From assembly GCA_964360255.1 (NCBI GenBank), contig CAYHVK010000010.1, forward strand, positions 82,191 to 146,190: 64,000 nt of DNA, written 5' to 3'. Below the pieces are notes generated by a model that worked only from the letters and a program-made list of their open reading frames with translations, did not search any database and was not told the DNA's origin. This DNA is from CAYHVK01 sp964360255 (GTDB lineage Bacteria > Bdellovibrionota > Bdellovibrionia > Bdellovibrionales > UBA1609). Below, in pieces: positions 1-9,277 of this stretch (position 1 is the first letter of the stretch; each line of letters starts with the position of its first letter). A program made the position numbers and the translations under genes.

Positions 1-111
1 AAAAATAACCGACCTGATTGGTAAAAAAATAAATTGTGCGACATAATCCTCACATCTTCAAAAAAAGACCTGACTTTATTCAGCGAACAATCTCAATAGC
101 AGCAATTGGCT

Positions 112-1203
112 CTATTTACTCTTCACTTCATATGGAATAACTTTGAATTCTCTTTTATATTCAGTAAATAAAACAATTTTTGGCCTACACGGAAGCTGCT
201 CAAGAGGAATACTTAACTTTTGTCTGTTTGCTTCAAACTGTTTTTCTACACGAATTCTTTCGCCTGAAATCTTTAACGTCAAACCCTCTTTAGTGCCCAG
301 GCACCGCTCTTCGAAAACTAATTTTCCATCGAAACCAGTAAATTCTGCGTATTGCCCCTTAAATTTAATTTTTACTGGGCTAAATGGTCTTACATTTTCT
401 TCCCGGTATACTTTCTTGTTTTGTTCTACCTCTAAGAAAACCGTATCTGGATTACACGGAAGCTCGCTATAGTAATATTTATCTTTTTTCTTTTTAATAT
501 TTTTAGGCTCTCTCACCAAAGCCCGTAGTGCCTTTTTTTCATCTGAGCCATCACAGCTTTTCGAAAAAATAAGCTCTACTGGCTTTGCGCCTTTAACTTG
601 AATATGGTCCATATTAAACTGAAGTTTGGGCCGGGCAATCTGTGTATCCTTAGAAATTAAAATTATATCTGTTTTATTGCCTATATTTAATAGAACAATG
701 TCTGGAACACACGGAAGTTTTTTAAGCTCATACAGCTCGAGCGGAAATTTTGTTGCTACGCCCAACTCGTCCTTCGCATATGCTCTCAAGGTTTTTTTCC
801 CATATTCTTCGCCGCATGTTTTTGCGAAGTCTATTTTCCCCATACTCGACATAAGATTCTCTTTTAATATACTAAATTTGGGTCGGACACCCTCTTCTAA
901 AACATCTTTACGAAGCTCTGCCGCTGCTGTTTTGAATGTAATTATATCCGGAGCGCAGGGCAACTCATCATAGGGAATGTCAAAGTGTGCGGATTTCACT
1001 GACAAATCTTTTTTTATATTCAATGTCAAAATTTTCTTTTTATCTTCAATCGTACACTTGTCGCTCACGGTGAATGAGCACTGCGGACAATGGCGAATCT
1101 TTAAATATTCTGGCTTCTCTAAAGACTCTGCCGAAACAATTGGATTTAAATCTGAAGCATTCGCACTAGCTAACAACGATAAAACAAGAAAAAATTCTTT
1201 CAT
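112..1203 (-). CDS. Secreted protein of four tandem two-cysteine repeats, function unknown
   Basis: I do not recognise a named family. The 363-residue product starts with a short signal peptide (hydrophobic to about residue 16, ANA-SD cleavage). The rest is four imperfect repeats of about 82-89 residues. Each ends in an LPCxPDxVxL-like motif (LPC at residues 81-83, 163-165, 248-250, 337-339), and each has a second cysteine 33-38 residues before it (C50, C130, C217, C301). RPK/RPF motifs near 107, 191 and 272 recur in the linkers. One disulfide per repeat in a small beta-rich module is my inference. Two extra cysteines (C39, C42) sit at the N-terminus. The start has a good ribosome site (AGAGG, 7-base spacer). 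It lies 42 bases downstream of the M16 protease gene on the same strand, so they may be co-transcribed. Confidence 0.8.
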   Translation of the reverse strand: MKEFFLVLSLLASANASDLNPIVSAESLEKPEYLKIRHCPQCSFTVSDKCTIEDKKKILTLNIKKDLSVKSAHFDIPYDELPCAPDIITFKTAAAELRKDVLEEGVRPKFSILKENLMSSMGKIDFAKTCGEEYGKKTLRAYAKDELGVATKFPLELYELKKLPCVPDIVLLNIGNKTDIILISKDTQIARPKLQFNMDHIQVKGAKPVELIFSKSCDGSDEKKALRALVREPKNIKKKKDKYYYSELPCNPDTVFLEVEQNKKVYREENVRPFSPVKIKFKGQYAEFTGFDGKLVFEERCLGTKEGLTLKISGERIRVEKQFEANRQKLSIPLEQLPCRPKIVLFTEYKREFKVIPYEVKSK

Positions 1204-1245
1204 TACAAACCTCTAATGGTATCCGTCGGCTAAAGGACTTCGCTT

Positions 1246-3843
1246 CTAGGCTCTTCCCACAATACTCAAGACTTCGTTTTGCGAGAAAATCTCAACGGCG
1301 AGCTTCTTAATCTCATCTGCCGTTACACCCATAATTTTATTGGCGTATTCGAGATGCTCATTGTATGGCAGCCCGTAAAGCTCATCAAATAATGCTAGTG
1401 AAGCGAGCTGACTCGCCTTTTGATTTCCGATGGCATAGCGACCCGATAAGTAGCGTTTCGCACTATCCAGTTCCATTGTTCCAACCGTTTCTTCTTTTAA
1501 TCGATTGAGTTCACTTCTCATCATGGCAATAGCTTTTTCAGATTTCTCTGGCGAGCAACCAATGTACGCTCCGAAGTAACCTGTATCGAGGCCATCAAGG
1601 CGAAGAGGTGCAACGGTGTACGCCAAACTCATTTTATCACGAAGCTCAATAAAGAGACGTCCGCCTTGGCCAGATAAAATTGAAGCCATAACTTCAAGTG
1701 CGTACCGGCGAGGGTCGTGAAGCGTAATCGATGGATACACGAGTGCAATATGGGTTTGCTCTTTTTGCGTGGTTTCAGAGGCCTTGCGATTCGCAAGTAA
1801 TTTCGGCTTCTCGATTGGCGGAGCGTCCATTTTCTTAGTCGGCATTGACTCAAAAGCGTTTTTAATTTTCTTTACCCAGTCGCTTGTTTTCACGGGCCCG
1901 ACTAAACTGATAACAAAATTTTCAGGCATAAGAACGCGACTGTAAAATTCTTGAACAATCTTTTGCGTTAAGGCCTGAACTGTTTCTTTTTGCCCCAGCG
2001 GATCTCGCCCGTAAGGGTGTGTTCCGAAAAGTTCACGGGACATATTGAGCATACACTTCTGTGCCGGATTATCTTCGCGATTACGAAGAGCTTCAAGCAT
2101 CATTGCTTTTTCCCGCTCAATTGCGGCCGGCTCAAAAACTGGATTTTTAATAACATCGCAGAACAACTCGAATGTTTCGTCAGCAAAGGCTTGTAAACAC
2201 GTCATTGAAACGCCCAATGAGTTTCTGCCACCGAAAGCTGAAACTGAGGCCGCTGAACTTTCAAGACGGGCGGAGATTTCTGCCTCTGAAAGGGTTTTTG
2301 TGCCCGATGTCCAAACGCGAGAGAGAAGCTCGTTCACCCCGGCTTGTTTAGGATCTTCAACTCGCAAACCGCCCAAGAAGGCGGATTTGATTTGAAGCAC
2401 CGGCGTATCGTTTTGTTCACGAATTAAGATTCGAACACCGTTTTTAAGTGTGATTTTTTCTATTTCTCCGTCTTCAGATTTTTTAGGAGCCTTCCAGGTC
2501 ATTTTCTTGCTCTTAGATTTCTGAGTCTTAAGTTTTGGAGCCTTGATCGCTTTTAGTTCTTTTTTAAGATCGGCTGCAAAGGCCTCAAGAACTTTTTTAA
2601 CTTTGGCTTCGTCTTTATCGGTCATTGCAAAAACTTGCATTAGATCTGGCTGCAGATATTTCTTTGCCGCCTTTAAAACGTCAGTAGTTGTAACCGCTGC
2701 CATTTTTTTCATCATGTCGTTGAATTTTCTGTAATCGCCGAAGAAGAAATCAAAGTGACCGTAAAGGTTTGCAACACCGTCTACAGTTTCAAGAGAATAG
2801 TATTTTTCGCTTTCTACATTGAGCAGGGCGCGCGAAAGTTCTTCTTGCGTAATCCCTGATTTAAAGAATGTAACCAGCTCTTTTTTTACTTCGATAAGAT
2901 ACTTTTCAAGATTATCGCCATTCATTGAGGCGCTTATGCCAAACAAGCCTGGATCTTTTGGTGTGTAAGAGCTGGCACCCACACTGTTGACCAGGTGTTG
3001 CTCCATTTTAATGGATCTCATAAGGCGTGAGCTTTCGCCATGACCTAATACCATGGCGAGTATATCAAGAGCTGGGATGTCTTTATGATAACCATTTGGT
3101 AGTGGCCACACCATATAAGCAAAAGTTTCTTTGAATGTTGACGGCTTAACTAAAATTTCACCTTTTGATTTTTTCTTCTCGACCGTGCGTTTTGCAACCC
3201 TGAGCTTACGTTTCATCGGGATATCGTAGCGCTCGATAATTTTCTTTTTCATTTCAGAAGAATTAAAGTCACCAACAACCACCAGCTTCATATTTGAGGG
3301 AATGTAGCGAGTCTCGTAATAGCTCACGATTTGTTTCGGAGTCATTTTACGAATATTTTCTTCATAACCAATAACAGGTATGCCGTAAGGGTGTTTCTTG
3401 TAAAAGCCTTCGAATAAGAGACGACTGGCTTGTCTATGGGGGCTGTCATTCGAGCGCTTAATTTCTTCGATGACGACTTCTTTTTCATTTTCGATTTCTT
3501 GCGGGTCGAACTGCGGGTGCATCATCATTTCGTTGATAACAGAAAGTGCAACTTCAGAAAATTGACTCGAGATTGTCACATAAAACACCGTTTGATCGAA
3601 TGACGTATAGGCGTTTAGTTCTCCGCCTGAGCCTTCTACAGTTTTGGCAATTTCACCCACTTTATAGTTCTTTGTACCCTTAAAAACTAAGTGTTCGATG
3701 AAATGACTGATGCCTTCTTCTCCGCCCTTTCTTTCGTCGGCGCTTCCGTTATGCACCCACATCTGTACTGAGACGACAGGAGACTTGCGGCTCTCTATCA
3801 TTAATACCTGCATCTTATTTTTTAATTGAAATTTTGTGATCAT
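1246..3843 (-). CDS. M16 family zinc metalloprotease, two fused M16 halves
   Basis: The 865-residue protein is a pitrilysin/processing-peptidase (M16) homologue with two homologous halves in one chain. The N-terminal half carries the inverted zinc motif HFIEH (H47, E50, H51) and a downstream acidic NEKEVVIEEIKR segment (about 119-130) expected to supply the third ligand. The C-terminal half, from about residue 455, has the M16 fold signature but lacks HxxEH (NELLSRVW at the equivalent place), as is usual for the structural half. A Lys-rich linker (about 425-455) joins them. No signal peptide is visible, so the location is uncertain; many bacterial M16 proteins degrade peptides or act at the envelope. 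The ATG has AGGGG 8 bases upstream. Its start overlaps the start region of the divergent hemW gene. Confidence 0.9.
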   Translation of the reverse strand: MITKFQLKNKMQVLMIESRKSPVVSVQMWVHNGSADERKGGEEGISHFIEHLVFKGTKNYKVGEIAKTVEGSGGELNAYTSFDQTVFYVTISSQFSEVALSVINEMMMHPQFDPQEIENEKEVVIEEIKRSNDSPHRQASRLLFEGFYKKHPYGIPVIGYEENIRKMTPKQIVSYYETRYIPSNMKLVVVGDFNSSEMKKKIIERYDIPMKRKLRVAKRTVEKKKSKGEILVKPSTFKETFAYMVWPLPNGYHKDIPALDILAMVLGHGESSRLMRSIKMEQHLVNSVGASSYTPKDPGLFGISASMNGDNLEKYLIEVKKELVTFFKSGITQEELSRALLNVESEKYYSLETVDGVANLYGHFDFFFGDYRKFNDMMKKMAAVTTTDVLKAAKKYLQPDLMQVFAMTDKDEAKVKKVLEAFAADLKKELKAIKAPKLKTQKSKSKKMTWKAPKKSEDGEIEKITLKNGVRILIREQNDTPVLQIKSAFLGGLRVEDPKQAGVNELLSRVWTSGTKTLSEAEISARLESSAASVSAFGGRNSLGVSMTCLQAFADETFELFCDVIKNPVFEPAAIEREKAMMLEALRNREDNPAQKCMLNMSRELFGTHPYGRDPLGQKETVQALTQKIVQEFYSRVLMPENFVISLVGPVKTSDWVKKIKNAFESMPTKKMDAPPIEKPKLLANRKASETTQKEQTHIALVYPSITLHDPRRYALEVMASILSGQGGRLFIELRDKMSLAYTVAPLRLDGLDTGYFGAYIGCSPEKSEKAIAMMRSELNRLKEETVGTMELDSAKRYLSGRYAIGNQKASQLASLALFDELYGLPYNEHLEYANKIMGVTADEIKKLAVEIFSQNEVLSIVGRA

Positions 3844-3859
3844 GCGCTACACCCCTGGT

Positions 3860-5050
3860 ATGTCGTTTGGGATCTACTTTCATATTCCGTTCTGTCTGCA
3901 GAAGTGTCACTACTGTGATTTTGCCACTTTACCTGCGAAAACAGAGAATGAAATGTCTCAGTACACCGCTCATTTAATTCGAGAAATTGAAGTTCGCCAT
4001 TCTGTTTTTCGTAATTTGCACAATTCAGATTCAAAAATTAGTACAATTTATTTCGGCGGCGGAACCCCCAGCCTTCTTGCTGCTGAAGATATCTTAGCCC
4101 TTGTAAAAAAATTGAACAATGTCGGCTTTGAAATTTTGCAAGAGGCCGAGATCACTATTGAGATCAATCCTGGCACAGTAGACCAAAAGAAACTCGACCT
4201 TTATCGAGCTGCCGGGGTGAATCGCTTCAGCGTTGGCGTTCAAACCTTTAATGACAAGCTGCTCGCCGCTTGCGGCCGCGAACACACCGCCGATGATTCG
4301 CGCAAAACTTTACGCTTCCTCCATGAAAACACGATCAACTATTCATTTGATTTGCTTTTCGGCCTCCCCAATCAAACTCTGCCCATGCTTCATGAAGACC
4401 TTAAAGAAATTGCTGATTTTCAGCCGCCTCATATCAGCGCGTACTTAATGACTTTAACTGAGGGCCACTTTTTAAATATTGGTCGCGCCCCTGATGCTGA
4501 ACAGGCTGAAATGTTCGCTCAAATTGACTCGGCTCTTGAGCTTCAGGGGTGGGATCATTACGAGATCTCAAATTACGCGAAACCTGGTTTCGAATCGCGC
4601 CATAACTCGGGCTACTGGAATGACATTCCTTACTGGGGAATAGGCCTTAGCGCTCATTCGTATGTGCCTCAGTGGGCCAACAACGGTGTGCGCTTTTGGA
4701 ACCCAAAAAATCTTGAAAAATATTCGCAACAGACCAATAGTCCTCTTTGGGTTGAGACTTCAGAAAAATTCCTTTTGCCCGCTCCACAAGTAGAAATTCT
4801 CAAGCGAAACGAAGCCATTACTGACTATCTTCACACCCAGCTTCGCAAAAAAACCGGTCTCTCAAAAGTGGCTCTGCGCAGCAAATTCCCCGCTGAATAT
4901 GCTCTCATCGAAACACGTCTAGAAAATCTACTTAAAAAAGAGTGGCTCAAGTTTGATGAACCTCAATATAAAATTGCTACTGAACAGCGCGTTCTCGCCA
5001 ATAATATCTTTTTCGAACTGACTTTTCTCCCTGAGGATTTACAGGGTTGA
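3860..5050 (+). CDS. hemW: HemW-like radical SAM protein (heme chaperone family)
   Basis: This is a radical SAM protein of the HemW/coproporphyrinogen-dehydrogenase-like family. The iron-sulfur motif CxxxCxxC lies in FHIPFCLQKCHYC directly after the N-terminus, followed by the SAM-binding GGGTPSLL motif and a HemW C-terminal domain. HemW is thought to deliver heme to respiratory enzymes; it is often misannotated as an oxygen-independent coproporphyrinogen oxidase. The frame is open from a GTG at 3836 with in-frame ATGs at 3842 and 3860. I chose 3860 (MSFGIYFHIP) because family members begin just before this motif, but no candidate has a clear Shine-Dalgarno, so the start is uncertain. The stop codon overlaps the predicted grpE promoter. 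Confidence 0.88.
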   Translation: MSFGIYFHIPFCLQKCHYCDFATLPAKTENEMSQYTAHLIREIEVRHSVFRNLHNSDSKISTIYFGGGTPSLLAAEDILALVKKLNNVGFEILQEAEITIEINPGTVDQKKLDLYRAAGVNRFSVGVQTFNDKLLAACGREHTADDSRKTLRFLHENTINYSFDLLFGLPNQTLPMLHEDLKEIADFQPPHISAYLMTLTEGHFLNIGRAPDAEQAEMFAQIDSALELQGWDHYEISNYAKPGFESRHNSGYWNDIPYWGIGLSAHSYVPQWANNGVRFWNPKNLEKYSQQTNSPLWVETSEKFLLPAPQVEILKRNEAITDYLHTQLRKKTGLSKVALRSKFPAEYALIETRLENLLKKEWLKFDEPQYKIATEQRVLANNIFFELTFLPEDLQG

Positions 5051-5076
5051 CACTGGCTAAAATGTCACCATATTGA
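5047..5076 (+). promoter_or_regulatory. Candidate sigma-70-type promoter for grpE-dnaJ
   Basis: A perfect -35 hexamer TTGACA (5047-5052) overlaps the hemW stop codon. An 18-base spacer leads to TATTGA (5071-5076); CATATT at 5069-5074 with a 16-base spacer is an alternative. I see no CIRCE element. Prediction from sequence only. Confidence 0.5.
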
Positions 5077-5110
5077 ATAAACGATTGCATTACTCGGCCC
5101 CGGAGGATCT

Positions 5111-5632
5111 GTGTCTGAAGATAATAACGACGCTAAAACTGATAGCCAAAATGACGGAGCAGAAACTCCTTCCGTAGAAGCTTTACAAGAAGAGTTAGAC
5201 AAAACAAAGAAAGACTACCTCTATTTACGTGCTGATTTTGATAACTTCAAAAAAGCCGCAATCCGTGAGCGCTCTGAGCTTGTTAAGTATGGTGCCGAAA
5301 GAGTTGTTACTGAACTTCTTGATATTCTAGATAATTTCGACCGCGCTTTATCTCTAGATTTAACTTCTGAGAATATGGGCAGCTTTAAAGAGGGGCTCAC
5401 TCTCACTCGTAATGAATTTCACAAAATGCTGTCGCGTTTTGGTGTGACTCCTGTTGAGAGCGAAGGCCAACCGTTTGACCCTAATTTACACGAAGCTTTA
5501 AGCAGCGAAGAAACAGATAGTATGCCTCAAGGTCATATTACCCAGGTGTTTAAAAAAGCTTATAAGCTTCACGATAAACTTATCCGCCCAGCTCAAGTCG
5601 TTGTGGCTAAAGAGATGAGTAAGAAGGAGTAA
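5111..5632 (+). CDS. grpE: GrpE nucleotide exchange factor for DnaK
   Basis: The 173-residue protein has GrpE architecture: an acidic, disordered N-terminus (1-35), a long helix (about 30-85, LRADFDNFKKAAIRERSEL) and the C-terminal beta domain ending PAQVVVAKE. GrpE releases ADP from DnaK in the cytoplasmic Hsp70 cycle. The start is GTG with a strong ribosome site (GGAGG at 5102-5106). dnaJ follows after 5 bases, so the two are one transcript. The common partners hrcA and dnaK are not next to it. Confidence 0.96.
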   Translation: MSEDNNDAKTDSQNDGAETPSVEALQEELDKTKKDYLYLRADFDNFKKAAIRERSELVKYGAERVVTELLDILDNFDRALSLDLTSENMGSFKEGLTLTRNEFHKMLSRFGVTPVESEGQPFDPNLHEALSSEETDSMPQGHITQVFKKAYKLHDKLIRPAQVVVAKEMSKKE

Positions 5633-5637
5633 GACTC

Positions 5638-6636
5638 GTGTCGAAGCGAGACTACTATTCAGTTCTCGGCGTCGCTAAAACAGCGTCTGCCGATGAAATC
5701 AAAAAAGCCTATCGCAAACTTGCGATGAAGTATCACCCTGACAAAAATCAGGGCGATAAAGCATCTGAAGATAAGTTCAAAGAAGTGAGTGAGGCGTACG
5801 AAGCTTTATCAGATCCAAAAACTCGTTCGGCTTACGATCAGTTCGGTCACGCGGGTGCCGGAGCTGGAGCAGCGGCCGGATTCCGTGGCGCTCGTGGTGG
5901 TGGCTTTCAAGGCAGTTCACCATTTGAAGGTTTTGATTTCTCTGAGTTTCGTCATGGTCAGCCTTACACAACAGAGTCCGCTCATGATCTTTTCAATGAT
6001 CTCTTCGGCGACATGTTTAACCAGCGTCGTGGGCCGGTTCGTGCTCGTGGAGCTGATTTAAAATACAATTTACAAATTGGCTTTGAAGAGGCGGCTCGTG
6101 GAGCAGAAAAAACAATTCGCTTCTTACGAGAAAATAATGGCAAAGAAGAATCTGCCCATCTTTCGGTCTCTGTCCCCGCTGGCGTAAAGCCGGGTCAGCG
6201 CTTAAAACTCCGCGGTGAGGGCGACACTGGCACACATGGTGGAGCGAATGGCGACCTCTATGTCGTAGTGAATATTTCTGAGCACCCCCTCTTCAAGCGG
6301 GTTGAAAATGATGTGACCATGGATTTGCCAATTTCATTTGTCGATGCAATTCTAGGCACCGATGTTGAGGTTCCAACATTAGCCGGCAGTGCTACAGTTA
6401 AAATTCCGCCGAATACACATAATGGCCAGACCTTCAGGCTACGTGGCAAAGGCTTTCCTGATCTTGGCGGCAAAAGCTCTGGTGATATGCTGCTCAAAGT
6501 CTTAATTGATGTGCCTAAAAACCTTACTGAAAGTCAAAAAGAGCTGATTCAGCAACTAAGTTCTGTAGCTGACTCTGCGCCTCTTGTGAGAGATTATAAG
6601 GAGAAGGCAAAACGCATTTTAGACTCTAGAAAATAA
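5638..6636 (+). CDS. dnaJ: DnaJ-type Hsp40 co-chaperone lacking the zinc-finger domain (CbpA-like)
   Basis: This is a 332-residue J protein. The J domain (about 4-70) carries the DnaK-activating HPD at 33-35. A Gly/Phe-rich linker (about 75-135) follows, then two beta-sandwich substrate-binding domains (about 145-325). The four CxxCxGxG repeats of classical DnaJ are absent: the product has no cysteines at all, so it is a class II (CbpA-like) protein. Position right after grpE suggests it serves as a main DnaJ, although a zinc-binding DnaJ could be encoded elsewhere. GTG start. Confidence 0.93.
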   Translation: MSKRDYYSVLGVAKTASADEIKKAYRKLAMKYHPDKNQGDKASEDKFKEVSEAYEALSDPKTRSAYDQFGHAGAGAGAAAGFRGARGGGFQGSSPFEGFDFSEFRHGQPYTTESAHDLFNDLFGDMFNQRRGPVRARGADLKYNLQIGFEEAARGAEKTIRFLRENNGKEESAHLSVSVPAGVKPGQRLKLRGEGDTGTHGGANGDLYVVVNISEHPLFKRVENDVTMDLPISFVDAILGTDVEVPTLAGSATVKIPPNTHNGQTFRLRGKGFPDLGGKSSGDMLLKVLIDVPKNLTESQKELIQQLSSVADSAPLVRDYKEKAKRILDSRK

Positions 6637-6645
6637 AAGGCCACC

Positions 6646-8610
6646 ATGTTTAAAAAACTGAACTACATTCTGCCGCTTTTACTCTCTCTTTCAGTCGCTA
6701 GCTGTGCCAGCTCAAAGAAAGAACCAACCCTTGCTCCTGTCAGCGTTAAGACAGAATTAAATAGAGCAAAATCAGACGCTGATAATGGCAATTCAAAAAA
6801 AGCTCTCGCCCGCCTTAAACGCATTATCGAAAAAAATCCAACATCCACTGCGGCTCATGATGCTCATATCCTTATGGGGCAAATTTATTATCGCGGTAAT
6901 GATTTCGCCAATTCGTACCGCGCTTACTTAGGCGTTGTGAATTCTGACTATGCTTCTCTTCGTGATGCCGAGGCTCGTGTTGGTGCGACTCGCGCTTTGC
7001 AAAAACTGGGTCGCTACGACGAAGCCGCTTCGCTCATTCAAAAAGTTATTAAAACTCAAGGTCTATCAACAAGTCTTCTCTTAGAGTCTCACCAACTTCG
7101 TTACAGTATTTTACAGCAAACTGGGGATCGCCTAGGCTCCCTTAAAAGCCTTGTGTTCTTAGCAGAAAACTCTGCCAACGCCCAATCTCGTGAGCCTTAC
7201 CGCTTGCGCTCACTTGAAGTTGTTGAAAATCGTTTATCTCCAGAAGAAGTGACGGCCGTGACTAAAGACGCCGAGTACGGATTTGTGCGCCCTTATGCTC
7301 AGCTTAAAGTCGGCAAAATATTATTTGAAAACAAAGAATATGGATCAGCTGAAGATCAATTCAATAGCGTTATTGCTTTGGCCCCAGGCTCAGATTTATC
7401 CGCAGCTGCACAGAAATATTTAGATCAACTCTTGGCCCGTCGCAAAGTCGATCCAATGGTCGTGGGAGCCATTCTGCCATTAACCGGCAAACAATCGGCT
7501 GTCGCTTATAAAACTTTACGTGGCTTGCAATTAGGCCTCGGGGTCGCTGGTCGTAGCACAACAAATATTAAACTCGCCGTGATTGATAGCGAAGGAAATC
7601 CCGATGCCGCACGCAGAGCTGTTGAGCGACTCGTTGTTGAAGACAGTGCTGTAGGGATTGTGGGTGATATCGTCAGCCGAACAGCAGAAGTTGTCGCACA
7701 GAAGTCTGAAGAGCTTGGAATACCAAACATCAGTCTCTCGCAAAGATCTGGTCTCACTCAAGTGGGTCCGTATATCTTCAGAAATGCTTTAACTAGCGAG
7801 GCACAAGTTCAAGAGCTTGTGCGAGCTGCAATGGATACTCAGGGTCTACGCCGCTTTGCTATCCTCTACCCTAACGATGCTTATGGAGTCGAGTATGCCA
7901 ATCTTTTCTGGGATGCGGTTTTAGCTCGTGGCGGACAGATTGTAGCCGCACAGACATATGCCACCGATGAAAAAGACTTTGGACCCGTGATTCGTCGACT
8001 TGTTGGAACTTATTACCTTGAAGATCGAGCTGAAGAATATGCTTATCTACTTCGCGACTGGTACTCAAAGCAAAAATCAATCACTTCACGAACCGAATCA
8101 CCAGATGATCTGTTGCCGCCAATTCAACACTTCGATGCGATCTTTATTCCCGATAGCGTGCGCGCCCTCGGTCAAATTGCTTCGATGCTCATTTATCAAA
8201 ACGTACAATCCACTCGCCTATTAGGCACAAACCTTTGGAACACAAAGGACCTCGTTGATCGTGGTACAAAGCTGATCGACAATTCGATTTTTGTAGATGC
8301 CTCTTCATCAATGGATCAGACTTATCAAAAATCAGATTTCGCTAAAGAATATCGTGCGACCTTCGGCGAAGAGCCAACTGTATTTGAGGCTCAGGCCTAT
8401 GACACAGGTATTGCTCTTAGGCGCATCTTAACTTCTGGGGTTTCAAGTCGTAACGAGCTTCGTGAAAAGCTTGAAAGCATTGGCTCTTTTGCCGGCTCAG
8501 TCGGCAATATTCGTGTGGCTCAGAGAGAGTTTTCTCGCCCACTCACTGTATTATCAGTTCAGGCGGGCCAGATCGCTCCTTTAAAAGAGGGTGTGCCACT
8601 AAGCCAGTAG
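6646..8610 (+). CDS. LpoA-like lipoprotein: TPR region plus type I periplasmic-binding fold
   Basis: The 654-residue protein has a lipoprotein signal (SVAS-C, C20). An N-terminal TPR-like helical region (about 30-265) resembles outer-membrane TPR lipoproteins. From about 270 a type I periplasmic-binding domain begins (VVGAILPLTGKQSAVAYKTL, then GIVGDIVSRTAEVVAQ and FAILYPNDAYGVEYA). This combination matches the penicillin-binding-protein-activator (LpoA/LppC) family, whose E. coli member stimulates PBP1A from the outer membrane. A role in peptidoglycan synthesis is inferred by family. A free-standing branched-chain-amino-acid-binding protein is the alternative, but the TPR region and lipobox argue against it. 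It starts 9 bases after dnaJ. Confidence 0.85.
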   Translation: MFKKLNYILPLLLSLSVASCASSKKEPTLAPVSVKTELNRAKSDADNGNSKKALARLKRIIEKNPTSTAAHDAHILMGQIYYRGNDFANSYRAYLGVVNSDYASLRDAEARVGATRALQKLGRYDEAASLIQKVIKTQGLSTSLLLESHQLRYSILQQTGDRLGSLKSLVFLAENSANAQSREPYRLRSLEVVENRLSPEEVTAVTKDAEYGFVRPYAQLKVGKILFENKEYGSAEDQFNSVIALAPGSDLSAAAQKYLDQLLARRKVDPMVVGAILPLTGKQSAVAYKTLRGLQLGLGVAGRSTTNIKLAVIDSEGNPDAARRAVERLVVEDSAVGIVGDIVSRTAEVVAQKSEELGIPNISLSQRSGLTQVGPYIFRNALTSEAQVQELVRAAMDTQGLRRFAILYPNDAYGVEYANLFWDAVLARGGQIVAAQTYATDEKDFGPVIRRLVGTYYLEDRAEEYAYLLRDWYSKQKSITSRTESPDDLLPPIQHFDAIFIPDSVRALGQIASMLIYQNVQSTRLLGTNLWNTKDLVDRGTKLIDNSIFVDASSSMDQTYQKSDFAKEYRATFGEEPTVFEAQAYDTGIALRRILTSGVSSRNELREKLESIGSFAGSVGNIRVAQREFSRPLTVLSVQAGQIAPLKEGVPLSQ

Positions 8611-8613
8611 GGC

Positions 8614-9027
8614 TTACTTACTGCCGTGGCATTTCATCATTTCTATTAATCGTGCAGATGATTCACAGTATAGGTCTGCAAACTTAATGCTGGTTACGCC
8701 ATTTAGTTTTTCAATGGTTGGGGCCTCTGGTGTAGAAACCACTACAACTGTTTCTGGATTATTACTGTCATCTACAATAACGCTAATACAAACTCCATCC
8801 TCTAACATCGAGACGACCTCGCTCTCTTGGGAATATTCGAGCTTATTACCCGTCCAATGGTTGATCGCTTCAATCCGAACTGTCATCGAATTTTGATTCG
8901 TCATGTTGGCAACAAGGTAATAGCCCGCATCCTGAACATTTCTCGAGACACAGGTAAGATCATCACTGCTAGCAAAGGTGGTCTGAACTGTGGCCAATAG
9001 AAGCATAACTGAGAGTAACAAATGCAC
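8614..9027 (-). CDS. Small secreted four-cysteine protein, function unknown
   Basis: I do not recognise this family. The product is about 137 residues with a signal peptide (MHLLLSVMLLLATVQ, TFA-SS cleavage) and a mature part with four cysteines (in DLTCVS, DGVCIS, DLYCES, MKCHG), enough for two disulfides. The frame is open to a TTG at 9045, but GGAGG 5 bases before the GTG at 9027 points to 9027 as the start. It converges on the LpoA-like gene with only 3 bases between the stops. Confidence 0.65.
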   Translation of the reverse strand: MHLLLSVMLLLATVQTTFASSDDLTCVSRNVQDAGYYLVANMTNQNSMTVRIEAINHWTGNKLEYSQESEVVSMLEDGVCISVIVDDSNNPETVVVVSTPEAPTIEKLNGVTSIKFADLYCESSARLIEMMKCHGSK

Positions 9028-9277
9028 ATGAACCTCCGTGATCAAAGCGCCAATACTATTGCCTGTTGCAATTCAGATACCGTCATCAGCTCATCTCAAG
9101 TGTGCCTAAATTATCTCTCTAGGTGGAAATAGGCCCCGCGCGCTCTTCATTTGTCACATTGTCATTTCGGTTAGCCTTATTGGCTAATTTACCCTTCTCT
9201 TTAAAAGCAATATGGCAGCCTTGAAATATTTGTGACGCAACTAACCGTCCAGGTCTTCACTGCGGTCCAATTAAACA

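Noticed and set aside
1..111. Gene or RNA before the first coding sequence
   Set aside because: The 111 bases are AT-rich with no open frame of note, and I see no feature there.
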